This document shows positions 1 through 7,837 of a DNA stretch of 22,438 nt, one piece after another. The position numbers were made by a program, and so were the translations under genes. How positions within the stretch are numbered: the first letter of the stretch is position 1; each line of letters begins with the position of its first letter. The notes under the pieces were generated by a model that saw nothing but the letters and a program-made list of their open reading frames with translations, ran no database searches and had not been told where the DNA came from. The stretch is from assembly GCA_021790615.1 (NCBI GenBank), contig JAJYGW010000399.1:1-22438 (forward strand), read 5' to 3'. This DNA is from Actinomycetes bacterium. Lineage in GTDB: Bacteria > Actinomycetota > Acidimicrobiia > Acidimicrobiales > JAKAOS01.

Positions 1-1088
1 GCGGCAGGCGCGAGCGGAGCGGCGGCCGCGCCGCCGCCAACGCTCCTCGCGGTCACCCCGGTGCCGCAACCGTTCGCGTCTGCGGCCGTGGGGCTCGCCA
101 CGACCACCCGGGCGATCGGGCCGTCGACGGGATGCCAGCAGCTGAACCAATGATCGGTGCTGGCCGGCTCGAGGGCCGGCTCCACCTCGCGGCACTGGTC
201 GGTCGCCCGCGTGCAACGCGGCGCGAAACGGCATCCCTTCGGCGGCTCCGTCAGATCCGGTGGGATGCCGGGGATGCTGAAGAGTCGCTCGTGGCGCTCC
301 TGGGTGAGGAGCGGTATCGATCCGAGCAGAGCCTGCGTGTAGGGATGGTGCATGCGTGCGAAGAGCTCCTTCGTCGGAGCGGTCTCGACCATGCGGCCGG
401 CGTACATGACGTTGACGCGGTCGGCGCGACCAGCCACGACGCCCATGTCGTGGGTGACGAGGAGCACTGCCATCCCGAGGCGCTCCTTCAGGTCGTCGAG
501 CAGGCCGAGGATCTGCGCCTGGATGGTGACGTCGAGCGCCGTGGTCGGCTCGTCGGCGATGAGCAGCTTCGGGTCGCAGCTGAGGGCGATGGCGATCATC
601 ACGCGCTGGCGCTGACCGCCCGAGAGCTGATGCGGGTAGTTCGCGAGGCGCTCGCGCGGGCGCGGGAAGCCGACGATGCCGAGCACCTCGGCGGCGCGTT
701 CGGTGGCGACCTTCCTCGTCACGCTGCGGTGCCGCCGGACCTGCTCCGCGATCTGCTTGCCGATCGTCATCGTCGGGTTGAGCGACGTGAGCGAGTCCTG
801 GAAGATCATCGCCACGTCGTTGCCCCGGACGTCGCGCATCTCCCGCTCCGAGAGCTTCACGACATCGACGCCGTCGACCGTGATGGAGCCCTCCACGATG
901 TGGCCACCGTTCGGGAGCAGCCGCATGATCGAGAGGCCTGTCATCGACTTGCCGCAGCCGGACTCACCGACGAGGCCGAGCGTCTCGCCAGGCTCGATCG
1001 TGAGGCTGATGTCGCCGACGGCTTGTACGACGGACTTGCGAAGCTGGATGTGGGTGGACAGGTGGTCGATGTCGAGGACAGGCGGCAA
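1..1088 (-). CDS. dppD: Oligopeptide/dipeptide ABC transporter ATP-binding protein (DppD/OppD type), partial at left edge
   Basis: Cytoplasmic ATPase that powers import through the two permeases encoded just upstream. Read from a TTG at 1088, the frame gives 362 codons and is still open at base 1. Visible motifs are Walker A GESGCGKS (residues 41-48), Q-loop Gln97, signature LSGGQ (155-159), Walker B ending in Asp179-Glu180 and the H-loop His213. The Cys-rich C-terminal oligopeptide-transport extension (CRFAPRC, 286-292) is also present. TTG is chosen because GAGGGAG lies 8 nt upstream and the next upstream in-frame codons are not good starts. The gene begins 31 bases after the second permease, in the same operon. 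Past the normal end of DppD the frame continues as a Gly/Ala/Pro-rich stretch, so the protein may be a fused DppD-DppF double ATPase or simply carry a loose tail. The substrate (peptide, nickel or other) cannot be read from the sequence. Confidence 0.93.
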   Translation of the reverse strand, partial: MPPVLDIDHLSTHIQLRKSVVQAVGDISLTIEPGETLGLVGESGCGKSMTGLSIMRLLPNGGHIVEGSITVDGVDVVKLSEREMRDVRGNDVAMIFQDSLTSLNPTMTIGKQIAEQVRRHRSVTRKVATERAAEVLGIVGFPRPRERLANYPHQLSGGQRQRVMIAIALSCDPKLLIADEPTTALDVTIQAQILGLLDDLKERLGMAVLLVTHDMGVVAGRADRVNVMYAGRMVETAPTKELFARMHHPYTQALLGSIPLLTQERHERLFSIPGIPPDLTEPPKGCRFAPRCTRATDQCREVEPALEPASTDHWFSCWHPVDGPIARVVVASPTAADANGCGTGVTARSVGGGAAAAPLAPA

Positions 1089-1119
1089 CGTCAGAGCTCC
1101 CTCGCGTCGATCCGGTGCC

Positions 1120-2049
1120 TCAACGCCGCCGGAGGCGGACGTCGACGGTGTCGCGAAGGGCGTCGCCGATGAAGTTGAACGCCATGACGACGAGCACCAG
1201 GCAGATCCCGACCGGATACACCACCCACCAGTATCCGTCGGACAGGTAGTTGAGGGCGTTCGACAGCATGTCGCCCCAGCTCACGTTCGGGTAGTTGAGG
1301 CCGTATCCGAGGAACCCGAGCAGTGCGAGCAGGTTGATGGCGTCGGCGACCTGGAACGTGATGTTCACGATCACGACGCCGAGCGCGTTCGGGATCAGGT
1401 GCTTGTAGATGAGATGCCGCTTGTTCGCCCCCATGGTCCGAGACGCGAGCACGAAGTCGCGTACACGTAAGGAGAGGACCTCACCACGTACGAGCCGTGC
1501 CGATACGAGCCAGGAGAAGGCGCCGATGATGATCGACAGGCTGAGCACTGTGGCGCCGTTGTAGCGGTTGCTGATGATGAGGATGACGAACAGCAGGGGC
1601 AGCGAGAGCAGGATGTCGACGAACCGCATCAGGATCCCGTCGATGACCCCTCCGACCAGCCCCGCCACCGCGCCGACGAGCGTGCCGAGCACGGTTGCGA
1701 TGGCGGACGACAGGAAGCCGATCTCGAGTGCCGCCTGGCCACCCTTCATGATCCGCCCGAGCTCGTCGAACCCGTAGCTGTCCGTTCCCAGCCAGTGTTG
1801 GCTGCTCGGCGCCTGGAAGGAGTTGAGGAGGTTCGTGTCGACCTGGTTGGTCCGGTAGATGAAGGGTCCGACGAAGCAGAACAGCACGAAGAAGATGACG
1901 ATCCCGGATCCGACGACGGCGAGCTTGTTCTCGACGAAGGAGGAGAGGGCGAGCCGCCACCCGGCACGCGGACCCTGGACGTGACCCCCCTCGGGGATCG
2001 GCTCGGCTGGGCGTAGCTCTTCGGCGACCTCGCCGATCACGATCGACAC
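1120..2049 (-). CDS. dppC: ABC transporter permease, DppC/OppC family
   Basis: Inner-membrane permease of 309 aa, one half of the transmembrane channel of the peptide-type importer. An N-terminal cytoplasmic stretch (about 1-40) is followed by a first membrane segment (about 43-65), a periplasmic loop with the family-typical HWLGTDSYGFDELGRI block and then a five-helix binding-protein-dependent transport domain. The EAA-type coupling loop that contacts the ATPase is seen as ASRTMGANKRHLIYKHLIPNA. The start is GTG at 2049. It is supported by AGGAGG a few bases upstream, which overlaps the TGA of the preceding permease gene (gap 10 bases), so the two permeases are probably translationally coupled. 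Length matches the family. Confidence 0.95.
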   Translation of the reverse strand: MSIVIGEVAEELRPAEPIPEGGHVQGPRAGWRLALSSFVENKLAVVGSGIVIFFVLFCFVGPFIYRTNQVDTNLLNSFQAPSSQHWLGTDSYGFDELGRIMKGGQAALEIGFLSSAIATVLGTLVGAVAGLVGGVIDGILMRFVDILLSLPLLFVILIISNRYNGATVLSLSIIIGAFSWLVSARLVRGEVLSLRVRDFVLASRTMGANKRHLIYKHLIPNALGVVIVNITFQVADAINLLALLGFLGYGLNYPNVSWGDMLSNALNYLSDGYWWVVYPVGICLVLVVMAFNFIGDALRDTVDVRLRRR

Positions 2050-2059
2050 GGCGACCTCC

Positions 2060-3007
2060 TCACGAGATCCTGATCCGTGGGTCGGCGACCGTCAACGCGA
2101 CGTCCGCGATCAGGTTCCCGACGACCGTCGCGACGCCGCCGAGCAGGGTGAGCGCGATGACGGTGTTGAAGTCCTCGTTCCCGAGCTCGTTGATGAAGAG
2201 CAACCCGAGCCCGTGCGAGTTGAACAGGTTCTCGACGACCAGGTTGCCGCCGAGGAGGGCTGGGATCGAGAGGCCGATGAGGGTGATCATGGGAAGGCTG
2301 GCGTTCCGGAAGAGGTGGCGCCGCAGGACGCGGGCCTCCGACAGGCCTTTTGCCCGAGCGAGCCGGATGTAGTCCTGCGCGAGCGCATCGAGGCCGGACG
2401 AGCGCATGTACCTCGAGTAGGCGGCGACGGCCGTGAGGGTGAGCGTGAGGATCGGAAGGAAGTTGGCCCGGACGGCGGTGATGTACGGGATGATCTTCTC
2501 GCTCTGGCTCGCCTCGGACGGGAACAGGTGGAACGAGATCGCGAGGAACCCGATGAGCAGGAGGCCGAGAAAGTTCTGCGGCATCGAGTAGCAGGTGAAG
2601 GCAAAGGCGGTGATCGACTGGTCGGCGACCGAGTTCCGCTTCACGGCCTGGAAGATCCCGAGCGGGATGGCGATGAGGATGCTCAGCAGGAGCGAGATGC
2701 CCGACAGCCACATGCTGTGCGGAGCGTTCTCGATGATGAGCGAGTCGACGGTCTGGTTGCTCTTGTAGGAGAAACCGAGGTTCCCGTGCAAGAGCGCCCA
2801 CATGTACTTGAGGAACTGGACCCAGACGGGCTGGTCGTAACCCGCCTGCTTGTTGAACGCGTTGACGGCAGCCTGGCTCGCGCGATCGCCGAGCACGGCT
2901 CGCCCCGGGGAGGGGGCGATGATGTGGACGGCGAGGAAGGTGATGAACGCGATGCCGAGGATGACGATGAGCGAGGTGACGAACCGTCGGATGAGATATG
3001 CGGTCAT
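2060..3007 (-). CDS. dppB: ABC transporter permease, DppB/OppB family
   Basis: Inner-membrane permease of 315 aa, partner of the DppC-type protein encoded next. It opens with the family-typical MTAYLIRRFVTSLIVILGIA and a first transmembrane helix (about 9-30). A periplasmic region containing GNLGFSY follows, and then the transport domain with several hydrophobic helices. The EAA coupling loop is seen as DYIRLARAKGLSEARVLRRHLFRNA. The ATG at 3007 is the natural start for this family; only a weak GGAG lies about 9-13 bases upstream. The gene is separated from the upstream solute-binding-protein gene by about 100 bases that hold a large hairpin (3036-3094), an arrangement that usually lets the binding protein be made in excess of the membrane subunits. 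Confidence 0.95.
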   Translation of the reverse strand: MTAYLIRRFVTSLIVILGIAFITFLAVHIIAPSPGRAVLGDRASQAAVNAFNKQAGYDQPVWVQFLKYMWALLHGNLGFSYKSNQTVDSLIIENAPHSMWLSGISLLLSILIAIPLGIFQAVKRNSVADQSITAFAFTCYSMPQNFLGLLLIGFLAISFHLFPSEASQSEKIIPYITAVRANFLPILTLTLTAVAAYSRYMRSSGLDALAQDYIRLARAKGLSEARVLRRHLFRNASLPMITLIGLSIPALLGGNLVVENLFNSHGLGLLFINELGNEDFNTVIALTLLGGVATVVGNLIADVALTVADPRIRIS

Positions 3008-3035
3008 CTCGTCAAGGCTCCGTGGGGGACGAACC

Positions 3036-3094
3036 CAGCAGGAGGGATGCTAGGCCCGGGGTGGTGACCGCCGGGCTTCACATCCCTCCTGCTG
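3036..3094 (-). promoter_or_regulatory. Large intergenic hairpin between binding-protein and permease genes
   Basis: A perfect 14-bp inverted repeat (CAGCAGGAGGGATG at 3036-3049 with its complement at 3081-3094) encloses a second 6-bp stem (GCCCGG at 3054-3059 with CCGGGC at 3071-3076). No T-run follows the stem on the minus strand, so it is not a textbook intrinsic terminator. Its position, between the solute-binding-protein gene and the first permease gene of one operon, fits a partial terminator or an mRNA 3'-end stabiliser that raises binding protein over permease. The structure is seen; the role is inferred from similar operons. Confidence 0.75.
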
Positions 3095-3110
3095 TGTCAG
3101 GGCTTAGCCC

Positions 3111-5027
3111 TTACTTCGTGTAGTACCAGTACTCGGGGCTGTACTGGTACTGCGAGGCGTCCTCGAAGGAGGCCGCGGGCCCGGAGAGCGACTTCTTCCA
3201 GGCGAAGATCAGGTCGGCGTTCGGCTGGAACAAGCCAGGCTGCAGCGAGGTGATCAGCCCTGCCTCGTGCTGCACGGCCGAGTTGCTGAGCGAGCTGACC
3301 GATGCCGTGATGGCCTTGTCGACCTGCGGGTTGCTGAAGCCGCCCTCGTCGAAGGAGCCAGTCGAGTTGAAGACCTCGTTCGTGGTCGGGTAGAGGCTGT
3401 TGGTGAAGCCACCGAAGTCCTCCATCGCCCACTGGTTGTCGTTCTTCGGGCTCGACGGGTCGGAGTAGTTCGAGATGATGTAGTTGAACGTCTTCGACAC
3501 GAGGCTCATGGTGATCCCGACCTGCTTGGCGTTGGATGCCCACGCCTGGTCCTGCGCCTGGATCACGGCCGGCTGGTTCGAGTAGAAGAGGTTCCACGAC
3601 AGCGGCGTTCCCGCCGGGATGCCGGCGCCGCACTCGTTCGAGCCGCTACCTGCCTTCTGGCACGTCGTCGTGCCGTTCGGCACGACCTTCCAGCCGTGCG
3701 ACTGGAGCAGGGACTTCGCGGACGAGATGCTGAACGGATACGGGTTGGTGAGAGCGTTGCTCGGTGCGAACGGGCTCTTCGGGATCGCCGGGACGGGACC
3801 GTAGGCCTGGCCGGCGGCGCCGTCGAAGGCACCGGGCGACTGGATGACGGCCTGCTCGTCCTGCAGGTGAGCGAGCGCCTGGCGGATGTAGAGCTGGCCG
3901 ATGATCTGAGCGAAGTGCCCCGTCTGGTCCTTGAAGTTGTAGTCGACGTACGACCACCCGAAGTCCGGGTAGCCCCACACGTTGTACCCGTCGGCCTTCA
4001 GCGTCGGGACCTGCTTCAGGTCCGTGAAGTCGACGAAGCCGACGTCGAGGTTGCCGGACCGGAGCTGGTTGAACTCCGCTTCGGTCGACGTGAACGGGAC
4101 TTCCTGGAGGGTCGTGATGTGCGGCTTCACCGGCCCGGAGTAGTTCTCGTTCGCCACGAGCGTGTTGCCGTCATTCGACGGGTCGAACGACTTGATCTTG
4201 TAGGGACCGTCCACGGTCTGCCACAGCGGGTTGGACCCGTACGTCGAGAGGTCCTTCGACTGGGCGGCGAGGAACTTGTAGATCGCCTCGGCGTTGCTCA
4301 GCTGGCTCCACTTCGCCTGCGACATGACCGCACCGTTCGCGCTCGTCTTCGCCCAGGCGTGCGACGGGAGCGGGACGATGAGACCGAGCTGGTTCAGGAA
4401 GTCGAAGTTCTGGTTGTACGTCTTGTTGAGCGTCAAGATGAGCTTCGTCGGGCTCGGAGTGGAGATCTTCGTGATGAAGTCCGGGTAGAGGCCGGGGGTG
4501 TAGTTCCCGTAGTTCGCCGGGCTGATCTTCACAGCGGCCTTCGTCAACCAGATGTCGAAGGCCGCATCAGCCGAGGTGACCGGCTTGCCGTCGGACCACT
4601 TCCAGTTCGGGTTCAGCGTGATCGTGACGGTCTTGTTGTTGTTCGTGAACACCGGCGCCTTCGCGATGCTCTGCGAGAGGTCGATCGCGGGCTGGTCGCC
4701 CTTCGGGCCCCACCACATCGGGCGCCACATGTAGTTCTGGAACTGGTAGGCGGTGTAAACCGAGGAGTTGGCGGCCGGGGTCACCGGGAAGATCCAGTTC
4801 GGGCCGGCGCCGGGCGACTCGGCGATCGAGACGGTGCCGCCCATCTTCGGCGTGCCCTTCTGTGGCGGCAACTGGCCGTAGGCACCGGCCACCGTGGTGA
4901 CGCCACCGTTGCTGGGGCCACCTCCTCCACTCTTGCCCGAGCCAGCGCTCGAGCCACAGGCGGCGAGGATGAGTGCGCCTCCTGCCACTACGACGGCGGC
5001 GCGTGCGCCCTTACTCAGTGCCCGCAT
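3111..5027 (-). CDS. Extracellular solute-binding lipoprotein, family 5 (peptide/nickel ABC importer)
   Basis: Secreted, lipid-anchored binding protein of 638 aa that captures the substrate for the importer. The N-terminus is a lipoprotein signal: basic residues (MRALSKGAR), a hydrophobic stretch and lipobox ILAAC with the modified Cys at residue 24. A Gly/Ser-rich linker follows, then a long family 5 domain; the block TITLNPNWKWSDGKPVTSADAAFDIW is split here as TITLNPNWKWSDGKP followed by VTSADAAFDIW and is diagnostic. The frame extends upstream to a GTG at 5189, but the ATG at 5027 is chosen because it places the signal peptide at the very N-terminus and has GAGGGGG just upstream. It is the first gene of the operon; the 232 bases to the divergent methyltransferase gene must hold its promoter. 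Length is somewhat greater than the usual 520-600 aa of the family. Confidence 0.93.
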   Translation of the reverse strand: MRALSKGARAAVVVAGGALILAACGSSAGSGKSGGGGPSNGGVTTVAGAYGQLPPQKGTPKMGGTVSIAESPGAGPNWIFPVTPAANSSVYTAYQFQNYMWRPMWWGPKGDQPAIDLSQSIAKAPVFTNNNKTVTITLNPNWKWSDGKPVTSADAAFDIWLTKAAVKISPANYGNYTPGLYPDFITKISTPSPTKLILTLNKTYNQNFDFLNQLGLIVPLPSHAWAKTSANGAVMSQAKWSQLSNAEAIYKFLAAQSKDLSTYGSNPLWQTVDGPYKIKSFDPSNDGNTLVANENYSGPVKPHITTLQEVPFTSTEAEFNQLRSGNLDVGFVDFTDLKQVPTLKADGYNVWGYPDFGWSYVDYNFKDQTGHFAQIIGQLYIRQALAHLQDEQAVIQSPGAFDGAAGQAYGPVPAIPKSPFAPSNALTNPYPFSISSAKSLLQSHGWKVVPNGTTTCQKAGSGSNECGAGIPAGTPLSWNLFYSNQPAVIQAQDQAWASNAKQVGITMSLVSKTFNYIISNYSDPSSPKNDNQWAMEDFGGFTNSLYPTTNEVFNSTGSFDEGGFSNPQVDKAITASVSSLSNSAVQHEAGLITSLQPGLFQPNADLIFAWKKSLSGPAASFEDASQYQYSPEYWYYTK

Positions 5028-5259
5028 GTGCGGCCCCCTCTCCGGGTCGTGAATGGGGATTGTCACGTAACCGTCATCTGGGCTACGCCGTTTCGTAAGA
5101 TAACCCTTCCGGGACCCCCTGCCTAGGCGTAGGGCGTAATTTTTCCGAAGGATCCTGACTTTTCTGCTGAAAGTGCTGTTCGGCGTCACTTTTGTTGACG
5201 CGTCCCGTGGCTACGCGACCATCCCCGCGGCTGTGACACCCCCTCGGTATCGTCGTCAC
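5028..5259. promoter_or_regulatory. Divergent intergenic region between ABC operon and methyltransferase cassette
   Basis: This 232-base gap must carry the promoters of both divergent units. On the plus strand TATCGT at 5248-5253 fits the actinobacterial TANNNT -10 element and lies 6 bases before the methyltransferase ATG, predicting a leaderless transcript. No good -35 is spaced for it. Toward the ABC operon I see a short AT-rich patch (about 5138-5146), a direct repeat GGCGTA (5126-5131 and 5133-5138) and an inverted copy CTACGCC near 5083-5089. These could be an operator, but the repeats are short. The ABC -10 could not be placed with confidence. Confidence 0.4.
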
Positions 5260-6246
5260 ATGACTCCGCATGCTCCTCGCGAGCTCGGCGCGCTCGGTGC
5301 CGTCGATGCCGCCGCAGAGCCTGTCGTGTCGCTCGAGGCGCAGGCCGAGAGCCGGCGGCCGCGAGTTCGTCGTGCGACCGCCACCGCCCGCTTCGGGTCG
5401 TCGCGGCGGGAGAGCCACGACGCCACCGCGTTCTACGACCGGTTCGTCCACCCGGAAGTGTCTGCCGACACGGACATCGGTGCCTCCGATCGCCTCGACG
5501 TCATCTACCGGGGCGATTCCCGGGACATGCAGCGCGTCGCGTCCAAGTCGGTGGCACTGGTCGTGACCTCGCCCCCCTACTTCGCCGGCAAGGAGTACGA
5601 GGAGACCCTCGGGCACAACGGCGTCCCCGGCAGCTACTTCGAGTACCTCTCGTTGCTCGCCGCGGTGTTCGCGGAATGCAAGCGCGTGCTCGAGCCCGGG
5701 GGCCGGATCGCAGTCAACGTCGCGAACCTCGGGCGGCGCCCGTACCGGTCTCTCGCCGGTGACGTGACCACGATCCTCCAGGACCTCGGGCTCTTGATGC
5801 GCGGCGAGGTCGTTTGGTGGAAGGGACGGGCGGCCGGTGGCTCCTGTGCGTGGGGAACGTTCCAGCGGCCGGGCAACCCGGTGCTGCGCGACGTCACGGA
5901 GCGGGTCGTCATCGCGAGCAAGGGTCGATTCGAGCGCGCGCTCACGCCAAGCGAACGGCTCTCCCGTGGCCTTCCTTGTACACCGACGATCTCCCGCGAC
6001 GAGTTCCTCGAGGCGACCACCGACCTGTGGGAGATCCCGCCGGAGAGCGCTCGGCGGGTGAACCATCCGGCGCCCTTCCCGGTCGAGCTGCCGCAGCGCC
6101 TCATAGGCCTGTTCACCTACGAGGGCGACGTCGTGCTCGACCCCTTCGTCGGCTCGGGCACGACCGGGGTGGCGGCCCTGCGTACCGGCCGTCATTACAT
6201 CGGCTACGACACCGACGGCGCCTACTGTGAGCTCGCGACCGCCTGA
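5260..6246 (+). CDS. Site-specific DNA methyltransferase, beta class (N4-cytosine or N6-adenine)
   Basis: Transfers a methyl group from S-adenosylmethionine to an exocyclic amino group in DNA; 328 aa. The catalytic motif IV TSPPY (103-107) precedes the SAM-binding motif I DPFVGSGT (294-301), the order of the beta class. SPPY rather than DPPY leans toward N4-cytosine but does not prove it. An Arg-rich N-terminal extension of about 80 residues carries no methyltransferase motif. The region between the motifs (about 180-250) should hold the target recognition part. An upstream GTG at 5173 is in frame, but the ATG at 5260 is preferred: a TANNNT -10 element (5248-5253) ends 6 bases before it, predicting a leaderless mRNA, and the extra residues would be low-complexity. 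The C-terminus ends soon after motif I (ATA), slightly short. It heads a same-strand cassette with two uncharacterised genes. Confidence 0.93.
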   Translation: MTPHAPRELGALGAVDAAAEPVVSLEAQAESRRPRVRRATATARFGSSRRESHDATAFYDRFVHPEVSADTDIGASDRLDVIYRGDSRDMQRVASKSVALVVTSPPYFAGKEYEETLGHNGVPGSYFEYLSLLAAVFAECKRVLEPGGRIAVNVANLGRRPYRSLAGDVTTILQDLGLLMRGEVVWWKGRAAGGSCAWGTFQRPGNPVLRDVTERVVIASKGRFERALTPSERLSRGLPCTPTISRDEFLEATTDLWEIPPESARRVNHPAPFPVELPQRLIGLFTYEGDVVLDPFVGSGTTGVAALRTGRHYIGYDTDGAYCELATA

Positions 6247-6272
6247 AGCGAGAAGCGACGCGGCTGGGGCGC

Positions 6273-6758
6273 ATGCCGGCGGCTGAGGCGCAGTCCGGAG
6301 GGGGGCTGTTCGGGAAAGCCGTGCAGGACGGAGTGCTGGCCACGGAGGCAGCCAGGGCGCTCCTCGAAGAGGTGGGCTTCCGTGAGGTCCGCTCCGAGGT
6401 GCGGCTTCCGGGGACAGGCCTCGAGCTCTCGTTCACCGGACGGGACGTGACCGGTGCCACATGGGCCTTCGACGTGTCCGGTGCGTTCACGGCGACTCGA
6501 GGAGGATTGCGGAGGGCGGACGCTCTGTGGAAGGCGATCGGGAAAGCCGCCGTCCTCCATTCGGTGCGACCGGAGCTCCCGCTCGTGCTGTTGACGACGG
6601 ACGCTCCGGTCCGCGGCACCACCGGTCATCGGGCGCTGTCGGCCGTCCTCGGAGTGGGCCGTCCCGTCTTCGACGTCGTCGAGCTGCTCGACCCGGCTCA
6701 GCGGGCGAGATTGCGCTCCTACGCTTCGGGCGGGCGCAGCGCTGCGGCTCCTGCCTGA
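6273..6758 (+). CDS. Uncharacterised 161-aa protein of the methyltransferase cassette, possible degenerate PD-(D/E)XK-like fold
   Basis: I do not recognise a named family. The ATG at 6273 has GGGG about 4-8 bases upstream and lies 26 bases after the methyltransferase stop, so the two are very likely co-transcribed. Predicted order: helix (about 24-35, EAARALLEEVGF), strand pair ELSFTGRD (51-58) and ATWAFDVSGAF (62-72), helix with Lys87 (ADALWKAIGKAAVL) and strand LPLVLLTTD (102-110). A helix, two strands with acidic residues, helix, strand arrangement resembles the core of PD-(D/E)XK nucleases. Here FDVS (Asp67, Ser69) would sit where (D/E)xK is expected, leaving Lys87 or Lys91 as a possible migrated lysine. 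That fold is inference only. No membrane segment or signal peptide. Composition and codon use match the neighbours. Confidence 0.8.
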   Translation: MPAAEAQSGGGLFGKAVQDGVLATEAARALLEEVGFREVRSEVRLPGTGLELSFTGRDVTGATWAFDVSGAFTATRGGLRRADALWKAIGKAAVLHSVRPELPLVLLTTDAPVRGTTGHRALSAVLGVGRPVFDVVELLDPAQRARLRSYASGGRSAAAPA

Positions 6759-6766
6759 GCCCAGCC

Positions 6767-7777
6767 TTGCCCTCCGATCGCACGTTCGTCACCGAGCTCG
6801 CCACCGCGCTCGGCACGACGGGAGGCGACCTCGAGATCGTGCTCTGGTCGCTCGAGCCCCCGCCGTCCTTCCGGAACCTCGCCCCTCCGCAATGGTCGAA
6901 GCTGCGTGACCTGTTCACGGGCGGGCAGTTCGAGGACGACTTCCGAGCAGGCTTCGGCAACGGAAGGGCCTTCCTCGAGGCACCGGAGGCGCTGTCAGGC
7001 CGCGTGCCGCGGCTCGTCGAGTGGACGGGTGGCCGGCGCCCTCCCGGCGACGAGGTGATCCCCGCCGACCTGAGGATCGACCACGTGTACCTCGTCAGCT
7101 GCAAGTACCTGTCGAAGATCCTCCACAACGTGAGTCCCGCCCGGCTCGTGGACGGCCTGCTCTCGACGACGGGGGTCGCCGACACGAGGGACTGGTTCGT
7201 TCGAGTCGCGCCCGGCGAGTATCAAGCGCTCTATTCAGCCTGCGTCGAGGCGGGTGCGGACGATGCCGGCGTCGGTCTCCCCATGTTCGCCATGACGCTG
7301 GCGGGCGACGAGAGGCGCCGCCTCGAGCAATTCCTCCAGCCCGGTTGGCCGGCCGCAGCCGAACCCTTCTACAAGGAGATGTGCGCCGTCGTGTCCGCCG
7401 AGACGGCCAAGGCATGGCAGTCGCGCCTCAGCGCGGACAACGCCGAGGCGATGCTCCGGCGCCTCCTGCGGATCGGGTCGGCACCCTATTTCATCCTCGG
7501 CGCGAGCAGTCGGGGCTCAATGCGGCTGCGGATCGGGACGCCGTGGGACTGGCGACAGCAGTACCGGCTGCTCGACTTCGGAGTCGAAGCGCAGGCCGGC
7601 GGGCAACCCCGTGTCGGTTGGGCAGCCGCCTACGAGGTCCGTGCCTCGGGCGAGGAGCGGATCGTGAGCGGGCACGTGGAGATCCGGTGGAGCCACGGTC
7701 GTTTCTCAGGGCCGCCGGAGGCGAAGGTGTACCTCGACACGCCGCACGAGGCCGTACCCGGCTACCACCCGCTCTGA
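6767..7777 (+). CDS. Uncharacterised 336-aa protein of the methyltransferase cassette, candidate nuclease or recognition subunit
   Basis: Coding support is the long open frame with consistent GC3 and protein-like composition to the TGA at 7775-7777. I recognise no family. The start is uncertain: TTG at 6767, 8 bases after the previous stop, is the best placed candidate (CTG at 6755 overlaps that stop), with no convincing ribosome binding site. The frame is open upstream into the previous gene. Seen in it: a Trp/Pro-rich N-terminal part (WSLEPPPSF, LAPPQWSKL), and the block PADLRIDHVYLVSCKYLSK (about 99-117), in which Asp101/Asp105 and Ser111-Cys112-Lys113 give a D-xn-SxK pattern, reminiscent of PD-(D/E)XK sites but without the usual acidic residue. 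A C-terminal region (about 245-336) is rich in strands. The family could instead be a DNA-binding or structural partner. No signal peptide or membrane segment. Confidence 0.75.
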   Translation: MPSDRTFVTELATALGTTGGDLEIVLWSLEPPPSFRNLAPPQWSKLRDLFTGGQFEDDFRAGFGNGRAFLEAPEALSGRVPRLVEWTGGRRPPGDEVIPADLRIDHVYLVSCKYLSKILHNVSPARLVDGLLSTTGVADTRDWFVRVAPGEYQALYSACVEAGADDAGVGLPMFAMTLAGDERRRLEQFLQPGWPAAAEPFYKEMCAVVSAETAKAWQSRLSADNAEAMLRRLLRIGSAPYFILGASSRGSMRLRIGTPWDWRQQYRLLDFGVEAQAGGQPRVGWAAAYEVRASGEERIVSGHVEIRWSHGRFSGPPEAKVYLDTPHEAVPGYHPL

Positions 7778-7837
7778 GCGCCTGATGAGCGGCGCCGGCG
7801 TTCACGGGCGCACCGTTCGAGCGGCGAGAATCGGGCC

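Noticed and set aside
132..1172. Plus-strand open frame over the ATPase gene
   Set aside because: Antisense to Walker A, signature and Walker B motifs that are all correct on the minus strand.
3036..3094. Intrinsic terminator
   Set aside because: No T-run after the stem on either strand, and the operon clearly continues downstream; kept as a regulatory hairpin instead.
3267..5126. Long plus-strand open frame (619 codons) opposite the solute-binding-protein gene
   Set aside because: Arg/Val/Glu-rich composition with no domain, antisense to a clearly recognised lipoprotein gene; a high-GC shadow.
5121..5138. Palindrome GCCTAGGC and GGCGTA repeats as a defined operator
   Set aside because: Too short and no regulator gene nearby; noted only within the intergenic entry.
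5083..6195. Minus-strand open frame (370 codons) opposite the methyltransferase
   Set aside because: Antisense to intact TSPPY and DPFVGSGT motifs and covering the divergent promoter; no recognisable protein features.
6740..6780. Frameshift joining the 161-aa and 336-aa genes into one protein
   Set aside because: The first gene ends in a natural low-complexity Ala/Gly/Ser tail and the second begins with ordinary sequence; nothing suggests one domain split across the junction. An error cannot be fully excluded without homologues.
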